Source: Candidatus Omnitrophota bacterium
GTDB lineage: Bacteria; Omnitrophota; Gorgyraeia; 2-01-FULL-45-10
Direction: 5' to 3'
DNA length: 5,820 nt
Assembly: GCA_026387115.1 (NCBI GenBank)
Contig: JAPLMI010000100.1
Coordinates: forward strand, 1-5,820
Shown here: positions 1-5,181 of the stretch, piece by piece
Layout: the number at the start of each line of letters is the position of its first letter
How positions within the stretch are numbered: the first letter of the stretch is position 1
Notes under the pieces: generated by a model
Told to the model about the DNA's origin: nothing
The model's database searches: none
Seen by the model: the letters and a program-made list of their open reading frames with translations, nothing else
Translations under genes and position numbers: made by a program

Positions 1-143
1 TGAGGAACTTCGGCGTTTTTAAAGTGAAGACGAGAAAACCGAGGATCGGCAGGAATCCGAAGACGGGGACGACCGTGTCGATACCGGAGAGAAAAGTTGT
101 TACGTTCAAAGCCGGGATGGTGATGAAAAAGAAGGTGAAATAA
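1..143 (+). CDS. HU/IHF-family nucleoid DNA-binding protein, C-terminal part (5'-truncated by window)
   Basis: The frame beginning at base 3 reads 46 residues to a TAA at 141-143; the start lies outside the window. The visible part has the family hallmark GRNPKTG (visible residues 16-22), the tip of the beta arm whose proline intercalates into and bends DNA. It is followed by a basic strand and RKVVTFKAG, which resembles the IHF-alpha ending (RRVVTFRPG in E. coli) more than HU. The preceding FGVF and the lysine/arginine-rich stretch fit the start of the DNA-binding arms. Family members are about 90-100 residues, so roughly half is seen. As known for the family, it would act as a homo- or heterodimer that bends DNA and compacts the nucleoid. 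IHF versus HU cannot be settled from this half. The gene lies 54 bp upstream of hisS, separated by an octamer repeat array. Confidence 0.9.
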   Translation, partial: RNFGVFKVKTRKPRIGRNPKTGTTVSIPERKVVTFKAGMVMKKKVK

Positions 144-187
144 TTAAAGTTTAAAAGTTAAAAAGTTTAAAGGTTTAAAAGTTAAAA
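144..187 (+). repeat. Tandem array of an 8-bp A/T-rich unit (consensus TAAAAGTT)
   Basis: Starting at the first base after the upstream stop codon, the sequence reads as five head-to-tail octamers: TTAAAGTT (144-151), TAAAAGTT (152-159), AAAAAGTT (160-167), TAAAGGTT (168-175), TAAAAGTT (176-183), then a partial AAAA (184-187). Each differs from TAAAAGTT by at most one base. As a consequence the 15-mer GTTTAAAAGTTAAAA occurs twice, at 149-163 and 173-187. The array ends just before the hisS ribosome binding site. It holds no open frame, and the sequence is too A/T-rich to form a stable hairpin. Function is unknown: it could be a simple-sequence tract, an A/T-rich transcription-enhancing element or an unstructured leader. 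Confidence 0.85.
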
Positions 188-188
188 T

Positions 189-192
189 GGAG
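189..192 (+). promoter_or_regulatory. Ribosome binding site of hisS (GGAG)
   Basis: GGAG lies 5 nt before the GTG at 198. It decides the start: the nearby ATG triplets at 187 and 196 are in another frame, and the GTG gives the family-typical N terminus. Confidence 0.7.
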
Positions 193-197
193 AAGAT

Positions 198-1484
198 GTG
201 ACATACAAATCAGTGAAAGGTACTGCGGATATACTGCCGTCGGGCCTAGCGGGAAGCTCGGAACTTTACCAGGCGATAGAGGCGATCTCGCGGAATATTT
301 TTCAAAGGTTCAATTATCGCGAGATAAGAACCCCTGTAATCGAAGAGAGATCGCTCTTCGTGAAAGCGATAGGGGCCGAGACCGATATTGTTACGAAGGA
401 GATGTTCTCATTCAGGGACCGGGGCGAGCGTGAGATAGTCTTGAGGCCCGAAGGGACAGCCCCGATAGTCAGGGCATACCTTGAGGCTAATTTTCACAAA
501 CAAGACGCTTTCCAGAAATTTTATTATATCGGCCCGATGTTCAGGGCCGAGAGGCCTCAGGCCGGGCGTATGCGGCAGTTCCATCAGATAGGAGCCGAGG
601 CGATAGGATCTATGGCCCCTGAAATCGACGCCGAGATCATCGTCCTGATGGCTAACCTGCTCGATGCGATGAAGATAAAAGGGTATAAGATACGCATAAA
701 TAACCTTGGCTGTAAAGATGATAAGGCAGGCCTTTCTAAGACGCTGCGCGGCGCCCTTGCGAAAGAGAAGAGCGTCTTGTGCGATGACTGCAAGAAGAGG
801 CTCGAGATAAATCCTCTGCGGGTACTTGATTGCAAGAATGAATCATGCCGAAGCGTGATAAGGGGCGCTTTTAAATCGGTAAAATTTTTATGCAATAAAT
901 GCGACGGCCATTTTAAGAAAGTCCTGGGGTGCCTGGATAGCCTGGGCATCAAATATGAGCTTGATCCCTATATAGTAAGAGGGCTCGACTACTATACACA
1001 AACGGTCTTTGAGGTTACTCATCCGGAATTGGGAAGCCAGGATGCTTTAGGGGCCGGCGGACGATACGACAATCTCATAAGCGATATGGGCGGCCCTCAG
1101 CTTGGCGCCGCAGGTTTTGCGCTCGGCGTAGAGCGCATCCTGATAGTTGCGGCAAAGCAGGGAGCCACTGTGTATCCGGACGATAAATCGGTTATTTATA
1201 TAGCGGCGATGGGCCAGAGCGCGAAAGAGAAGGCGTTCGAATTAATAAATTCGCTGCGCGGTATCGAATGGGGAAAGAAGGCCTCATTCGATACGGACTA
1301 TGAGGATAAATCTCTCAAAGCACAAATGAGGGAGGCCGATAAGTTAGGAGCTAAGTTTGTGCTGATCATCGGCGATGACGAGATCTCTAAAGGCGAGGCT
1401 GTGCTGAGGGACATGGCGACAAAAGAACAGATCGCGGTAAAATTTTCCGATATTATCAATGCTCTAAAAGGAAAGCTATGTTAA
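198..1484 (+). CDS. hisS: Histidyl-tRNA synthetase (HisRS)
   Basis: Class II aminoacyl-tRNA synthetase that activates histidine with ATP and charges tRNA(His) in the cytoplasm; normally a homodimer. The 428 residues match the usual bacterial length (about 420-430). Visible motifs: N terminus YKSVKGTADILP; motif 1 region around RTPVIEERSLF (44-54); motif 2 FRAERPQAGRMRQFHQ (115-130) with the ATP-binding arginine; HisA motif RGLDYYTQTVFEV (261-273) with the catalytic arginine 261; HisB-type GAGGRYDNL (285-293); motif 3 GFALGVERI (306-314). The C-terminal anticodon-binding domain spans roughly 330-425. The insertion domain carries six cysteines (195, 198, 212, 217, 232, 235), which suggests a metal site. 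Start is GTG, chosen because of the GGAG at 189-192 and the family-typical N terminus. The stop overlaps the aspS start by 7 nt, so the two are probably cotranscribed, a pairing also known in Firmicutes. Confidence 0.97.
   Translation: MTYKSVKGTADILPSGLAGSSELYQAIEAISRNIFQRFNYREIRTPVIEERSLFVKAIGAETDIVTKEMFSFRDRGEREIVLRPEGTAPIVRAYLEANFHKQDAFQKFYYIGPMFRAERPQAGRMRQFHQIGAEAIGSMAPEIDAEIIVLMANLLDAMKIKGYKIRINNLGCKDDKAGLSKTLRGALAKEKSVLCDDCKKRLEINPLRVLDCKNESCRSVIRGAFKSVKFLCNKCDGHFKKVLGCLDSLGIKYELDPYIVRGLDYYTQTVFEVTHPELGSQDALGAGGRYDNLISDMGGPQLGAAGFALGVERILIVAAKQGATVYPDDKSVIYIAAMGQSAKEKAFELINSLRGIEWGKKASFDTDYEDKSLKAQMREADKLGAKFVLIIGDDEISKGEAVLRDMATKEQIAVKFSDIINALKGKLC
1468..1472 (+). promoter_or_regulatory. 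Ribosome binding site of aspS (AAGGA)
   Basis: AAGGA inside the last codons of hisS lies 5 nt before the ATG at 1478. It is the clearest internal ribosome binding site of the operon and supports the overlapping aspS start. Confidence 0.7.
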
Positions 1485-3241
1485 GAACTCACACTTGCGG
1501 CCAGCTGAATGATTTGGATACAGGAAAGAACGTCGAGCTATGCGGCTGGGTCGGATCAAGGCGAGACCACGGGAACCTTATATTCATCGACCTGCGCGAC
1601 GGTTACGGCCTGACTCAGATCGTTTTTAACCCGAGCCTAAAACAGGATGTGCACAGGAAGGCGGAGGAGCTCCGGCCGGAATTCGTTATTAAGGTAAAAG
1701 GCATTGTCCAGAAGAGGCCTCGCGGCACCGAAAATCCGAAGCTGGCGACGGGGCTTATCGAAGTGGCCGCCGAATCGGTCGAGATCCTTAATAAGGCCGC
1801 GACCCCGCCATTTGAGGTGAGCGACGACGTTAATGTTACCGAAGAGTCGAGGCTGAAATACAGGTATATAGATCTCAGGCGGCCGGGTATGCAAAAGGCA
1901 TTGCGCCTGCGGCATAAGGTATGCAAGCTTGCCAGGGACTATTTCGACGAGCGTGATTTCGTCGAGGTCGAGACGCCGATCCTCACCAAGTCGACGCCCG
2001 AGGGCGCGAGGGATTACCTCGTTCCCTCAAGGGTCAACCCGGGGATGTTCTACGCGCTTCCCCAGTCTCCGCAATTATTCAAACAGATCCTCATGGTGTC
2101 GTCCTTCGACAGGTATTTCCAGATAGCGAAATGCTTCCGCGACGAAGACCTGCGGGCCGACAGGCAGCCCGAATTCACCCAGTTTGACATCGAGATGTCG
2201 TTCGTGACGGAAGAGGACATATTCGAGATCTCGGAGGGCCTGATGAATAAGATATTCAGCCAGACGATAGGTTATGACCTGAAACCGCCGTTTCCCCGGC
2301 TTAAATACGCCGAGGCGATGTCGCGTTTCGGATGCGACAAGCCCGATACGAGGTTCGGGTTGGAACTTGCCGAGATAACCGATATCGTGAAAAATTGCCG
2401 GTTCAAAATATTCCAGGACGTTCTGAAGAAGAAGGGGCGGGTCATAGCCATAAACGCGAAAGGCTGCGGCTCGTACTCGCGCGGCCAGCTGGATGAGCTG
2501 ATAGAATTCGTGAAAGATTACGGCGCGAGGGGCCTGGCGAATTTCAAAGTCGAAAAAGGCGCGCTCGCCTCGCAGATCGATAAATTCTTCTCGAAAGACG
2601 AGCTCGCTGGCGTTAAAGAGCGCCTCGCGGGCGTTGACGGGGATATGATATTCATAGTCGCCGACAGCGAGCGGATCGCATACGATTCGATGGCGGCTAT
2701 CAGGAAGCTCTTCGGCAAGCGTCTCGACCTGATAGATGAGAAGAAGTTCAATTTCGTGTGGATAACGGATTTTCCGCTTTTCAAATACAATGACGAAGAG
2801 AAGAGATGGGAATCGGAACACCATCCTTTTACGTCCGTCCATCCGGACGACGTCGGGCTTTTGGAAAAGGGCGAGCGCCTCCACGACATCAGGTCAAGGT
2901 CCTACGACCTCGTCGTAAACGGCGCGGAGATAGGGTCGGGGAGCATAAGGATACACGAGCGAAAACTTCAGGAACTGATCTTTAAGACCATAGGAATAGG
3001 CGATGACGAAGCGGCCTTGAGGTTCGGGTTTCTGCTCGACGCGTTCAAGTACGGCGCCCCGCCTCACGGCGGCATCGCGTTCGGATTGGACAGGCTCATG
3101 ACGTTGTTGCTGGGCTGCGAGTCGATAAGGGACGTGATCGCGTTTCCGAAGACGCAGAAGGCATTCTGCCCGATGACGAACGCGCCGTCTCCCGTGGACG
3201 AAAAACAGCTCGACGAATTGAACATCAAGATAAAGAAGTGA
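1478..3241 (+). CDS. aspS: Aspartyl-tRNA synthetase (AspRS), bacterial type, probably non-discriminating
   Basis: Class IIb synthetase that charges tRNA(Asp) with aspartate. The 587 residues match bacterial AspRS (about 590). Domains: N-terminal OB-fold anticodon-binding domain (about 1-105); catalytic core interrupted by the bacterial GAD insertion (about 285-420); C-terminal extension. Motifs seen: flipping loop STPEGARDYLVP (172-183), PQSPQLFKQ (195-203), motif 2 FRDEDLRADRQPEFTQ (220-235) with the ATP-binding arginine 221, GAEIGSGSIRIHE (482-494), motif 3 GGIAFGLDRL (531-540) with arginine 539. In the anticodon domain it has RRDHG with His31 and RPRGTENP (80-87), which resemble non-discriminating enzymes such as that of Pseudomonas aeruginosa rather than E. 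coli (RRDLG). The enzyme may therefore also charge tRNA(Asn) with aspartate for later amidation by GatCAB; this is inference. The start MLRTHTCGQL is family-typical. The stop overlaps the ybeY start by 4 nt (GTGA). Confidence 0.97.
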   Translation: MLRTHTCGQLNDLDTGKNVELCGWVGSRRDHGNLIFIDLRDGYGLTQIVFNPSLKQDVHRKAEELRPEFVIKVKGIVQKRPRGTENPKLATGLIEVAAESVEILNKAATPPFEVSDDVNVTEESRLKYRYIDLRRPGMQKALRLRHKVCKLARDYFDERDFVEVETPILTKSTPEGARDYLVPSRVNPGMFYALPQSPQLFKQILMVSSFDRYFQIAKCFRDEDLRADRQPEFTQFDIEMSFVTEEDIFEISEGLMNKIFSQTIGYDLKPPFPRLKYAEAMSRFGCDKPDTRFGLELAEITDIVKNCRFKIFQDVLKKKGRVIAINAKGCGSYSRGQLDELIEFVKDYGARGLANFKVEKGALASQIDKFFSKDELAGVKERLAGVDGDMIFIVADSERIAYDSMAAIRKLFGKRLDLIDEKKFNFVWITDFPLFKYNDEEKRWESEHHPFTSVHPDDVGLLEKGERLHDIRSRSYDLVVNGAEIGSGSIRIHERKLQELIFKTIGIGDDEAALRFGFLLDAFKYGAPPHGGIAFGLDRLMTLLLGCESIRDVIAFPKTQKAFCPMTNAPSPVDEKQLDELNIKIKK

Positions 3242-3681
3242 AGAAAATACGAATTCTCAACCTGCACAAGAAATACAGGCTGAACGAGCCTCTGATAAAA
3301 AAAGTAATTCGGCGGATTCTTAAATTCTGCGGCAGGCGTAAAAAAATAGAGCTCGGATTTGTTTTTTTAGGTGACAAGGCGATAGCGGCTGTCAATAAAA
3401 GATATAAATTTGAAGGCAGCCCGACAGATGTCCTCAGTTTCGATCTTGACGCGGCAGGGGAAATTTTCATATCGCTGGACAGGGCGCTTCGGAACTCGAG
3501 GATCTTCGGGACGAAATTTGAAGACGAGATAACCCTTTACGTTATACACGGCATTCTCCATCTGTCCGGCTATGACGACGAAACCCCTCGGGACAAGCGG
3601 CGGATGTCGAAAAAACAGGATGAGATTTTAAAATACTTGTGGAAGAAAGAAAATTTGTCGAAAGTTTTAACGCCGCGGTAG
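3238..3681 (+). CDS. ybeY: Endoribonuclease YbeY (rRNA maturation factor), with an Asp in place of the third metal-binding His
   Basis: Metal-dependent RNase of the UPF0054 family, known for 16S rRNA 3'-end maturation and 70S quality control in the cytoplasm. Length 147 fits (E. coli about 155). Seen: SPTDVLSF (61-68), followed by GEIFIS (74-79) where GDIxIS is usual, and the metal motif HGILHLSGYDD (104-114). Canonical enzymes read HGxLHLxGYDH; His104 and His108 are kept, but position 114 is Asp instead of His. The arginine usually found in NxxYR before PTDVLSF is Lys57. The downstream ETPRDKRRM stretch matches the usual C-terminal helix. I believe GYDD forms exist in other lineages, so the protein is probably active with Asp as ligand. 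Start is GTG, overlapping the aspS stop as GTGA with only a weak upstream AAAGAA, so coupling to aspS is likely. The gene has three 7-base homopolymer runs within 3297-3368. The 3' end overlaps the next gene by 43 nt. Confidence 0.93.
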   Translation: MKKIRILNLHKKYRLNEPLIKKVIRRILKFCGRRKKIELGFVFLGDKAIAAVNKRYKFEGSPTDVLSFDLDAAGEIFISLDRALRNSRIFGTKFEDEITLYVIHGILHLSGYDDETPRDKRRMSKKQDEILKYLWKKENLSKVLTPR

Positions 3682-4337
3682 AAGGATTTATTTACGTCCT
3701 CAAGACCGAGCGCAATATGCGGATCCATTATCTGGCCGCGTTCTTTTTTATCCTCCTCGGCATTTACCTCAACTTCACATATTTGGAGATAATCGCGTTA
3801 TCGATTACGATAAGCCTGGTCCTGGCGAGCGAGATGATCAATACGGCGATAGAGCATATCGTTGATATGGTGAAGGCCGAGCTCGATCCTATCGCGCGGA
3901 TCATAAAAGATATAGGGGCCGGCGCCGTCCTGATAACGTCCATTAACGCGGCCATCGTCGGATACATATTGTTTTCGAAGAAGCTTCCGTTCGACGTAGC
4001 CCTGGCGATGGAGAACGTCCGAAAGTCGCCGTGGCATGTTACGTTCATAGCGCTCATCCTCGTCTTCGGGGTGAGCATTATAGGAAAACTTATATTTCAT
4101 AAAGGGACCCCCTTGCGGGGCGGTATGCCGTCGGGGCACGCGGCGATAGCCTTTTCGATATGGACGGTGATAATATTTTTGACCAGGAATTCTATCGTGA
4201 TCGCGCTTTCGTTCCTGATGGCGTTCCTGATAGCGAGGCACAGGATCAAGGATTCTGTGCATACTTTCTGGGAAGTTTTTGCCGGCGCCGTCCTCGGCAT
4301 ACTTCTTACTACAGTGGTGTTTCAGGTCTTCCGTTAA
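3639..4337 (+). CDS. Fused diacylglycerol/undecaprenol kinase (DgkA-like) and PAP2-family lipid phosphatase
   Basis: Integral membrane protein of 232 residues joining two lipid enzymes. The N-terminal part (about 1-115) is DgkA/UdpK-like: SFNAAVEGF (9-17), ERNMRIHYLAA (24-34), the catalytic-type ASEMINTAIEHIVD (63-76) with Glu65, Asn68 and Glu72, and IIKDIGAGAVLI (88-99). It has three likely membrane helices, as in the family. The C-terminal part (about 130-232) is a short PAP2 domain: RGGMPSGH (160-167) contains the C2 motif, and HR-x5-H-x3-E (201-212) is a C3 motif with Glu212 where Asp is usual. The C1 motif KxxxxxxRP is not clear; Arg160 lies only a few residues before PSGH. Gram-positive DgkA homologues phosphorylate undecaprenol, so with a phosphatase acting on undecaprenyl-PP both domains could produce undecaprenyl phosphate; diacylglycerol/phosphatidate is the alternative. 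Start GTG is the only usual start codon after the in-frame stop at 3621, and forces the 43-nt overlap with ybeY. Kinase-PAP2 fusions are a known domain family of unsettled function. Confidence 0.9.
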   Translation: MEERKFVESFNAAVEGFIYVLKTERNMRIHYLAAFFFILLGIYLNFTYLEIIALSITISLVLASEMINTAIEHIVDMVKAELDPIARIIKDIGAGAVLITSINAAIVGYILFSKKLPFDVALAMENVRKSPWHVTFIALILVFGVSIIGKLIFHKGTPLRGGMPSGHAAIAFSIWTVIIFLTRNSIVIALSFLMAFLIARHRIKDSVHTFWEVFAGAVLGILLTTVVFQVFR

Positions 4338-4341
4338 AACC

Positions 4342-5103
4342 ATGGCCATCCAGAAATCCGAAGGCATTATCCTGCGTAAACAAGATTTGCGCGAGACGAG
4401 CCTTATATTGAATATTTACACCAGGGATTTCGGCAAAATAAAAGGCATAGTCCGCGGCGTGCGCGGTTCGCGCGCTCAGGGCCTCGCTGTCGGCGGCGGG
4501 AGCCTTGAGGTATTTGCCCATGACGAAATCGTTTTCTACGAGAGAAAGCAAAGCGATATCTATACCGTATCCCAATGCGACCTTCTCGATTTTTTTTATC
4601 CGATAAGAGGATCCCTCGAAAAATTAGCCTACGCCAGCTATATAGTGGAACTCGTAGATTCCGTCACGGCGCTCGGCGATAAAAATATAGAAGTCTTCGA
4701 TCTATTATTGAATAGCCTGAAACTTCTCTCCGGAGAGTCCAGCTCGCGCCGCGTGACGAGGATATTTGAGATAAAACTTCTGCATCTTCTCGGGCTCATG
4801 CCTACGCTTGAACTTTGCGCTTCCTGCGGCCTCCGGGTTGACGCATCCGCCAGGTTCAGTTTCAGGCACGGCGGCCTTATATGCGGGGCATGCCTTGCCT
4901 CCGATAACCAGGCGCGCCCCATCTTGCAGGGGACGGTGAAATTTATAGAGCACATCAGGACATCGCCGTTCGAAAAGGTAGCGCGGGTCAAGGTCGCCTC
5001 CGAGGTGGGCAGGGAGCTCGAGGGGATCTTAAGAAAATTCCTCGATTTTCACATCGAACGCCGCCTCAAGACGCTTGAATTTTTGAAGGAGATCGAGAAG
5101 TAA
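4342..5103 (+). CDS. recO: DNA repair protein RecO
   Basis: RecO works with RecR (and RecF) to load RecA onto SSB-coated single-stranded DNA in recombinational gap repair, and can anneal complementary strands. The protein is 253 residues, typical for the family. The N-terminal OB-fold is recognisable: QKSEGIILRKQDLRETSLIL (4-23) and YTRDFGKIKGIVRGVRGSRA (26-45). A helical middle (about 85-155) follows, with a four-cysteine zinc site CASC (159-162) and CGAC (181-184), then a helical C terminus. The ATG at 4342 is chosen because it gives the family-typical start; a longer in-frame reading from a TTG at 4279 would run into the preceding gene and adds non-homologous residues. The start lies 4 nt after the upstream stop with no good ribosome binding site, so translation probably depends on coupling to the kinase-PAP2 gene. 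No hairpin terminator is visible after the stop. Confidence 0.94.
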   Translation: MAIQKSEGIILRKQDLRETSLILNIYTRDFGKIKGIVRGVRGSRAQGLAVGGGSLEVFAHDEIVFYERKQSDIYTVSQCDLLDFFYPIRGSLEKLAYASYIVELVDSVTALGDKNIEVFDLLLNSLKLLSGESSSRRVTRIFEIKLLHLLGLMPTLELCASCGLRVDASARFSFRHGGLICGACLASDNQARPILQGTVKFIEHIRTSPFEKVARVKVASEVGRELEGILRKFLDFHIERRLKTLEFLKEIEK

Positions 5104-5124
5104 AATTTTTCTAACTCATTTTGC

Positions 5125-5153
5125 TTGATTTTCGCGCGAAGGCATGTTAAGAT
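5125..5153 (+). promoter_or_regulatory. Predicted sigma70-type promoter of glyS (extended -10)
   Basis: TTGATT (5125-5130, 4 of 6 to TTGACA) is followed after exactly 17 bp by TAAGAT (5148-5153, 4 of 6 to TATAAT), with an extended -10 TG at 5145-5146. Transcription would begin near 5160, giving a leader of about 22 nt, too short for a T-box or other riboswitch. The spacer contains the perfect palindrome TTCGCGCGAA (5131-5140). It sits in the largest gap of the 3' half of the window, just upstream of glyS. Confidence 0.6.
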
Positions 5154-5165
5154 AGCAAAAATTAC

Positions 5166-5169
5166 GGAG
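5166..5169 (+). promoter_or_regulatory. Ribosome binding site of glyS (GGAG)
   Basis: GGAG lies 12 nt before the ATG at 5182, somewhat farther than usual. No ribosome binding site precedes the second in-frame ATG at 5203, so the first ATG is preferred. Confidence 0.45.
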
Positions 5170-5181
5170 TTATCTAAGTTT

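Noticed and set aside
160..188. Possible hisS promoter with TAAAAT (183-188) as -10
   Set aside because: The hexamer is part of the octamer repeat, no acceptable -35 lies 17 bp upstream, and transcription would start only a few bases before the GTG, excluding the ribosome binding site.
2075..2884. 269-codon open frame on the - strand opposite aspS
   Set aside because: It lies wholly within the strongly conserved aspS coding region, shows no recognisable domain and is explained by codon bias of the + strand gene.
4279..4341. Upstream TTG start for recO
   Set aside because: It would overlap the preceding gene by 59 nt and add residues without similarity; the ATG at 4342 gives the expected RecO N terminus.
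3798..4367. 189-codon open frame on the - strand opposite the kinase-PAP2 gene
   Set aside because: It overlaps a clearly homologous membrane protein; its composition (charged, Tyr/Arg/His-rich) is that of a reverse-strand shadow.
4160..4411. 83-codon + strand open frame across the kinase-PAP2/recO junction
   Set aside because: It is out of frame with both genes, which are well supported, and has no recognisable content.
5101..5124. Rho-independent terminator after recO
   Set aside because: There is A/T-rich sequence with short T runs but no GC-rich stem before them.
5104..5181. T-box or other riboswitch upstream of glyS
   Set aside because: The whole gap is 78 bp and the predicted leader only about 22 nt, far too short for a T-box with its specifier and antiterminator stems.
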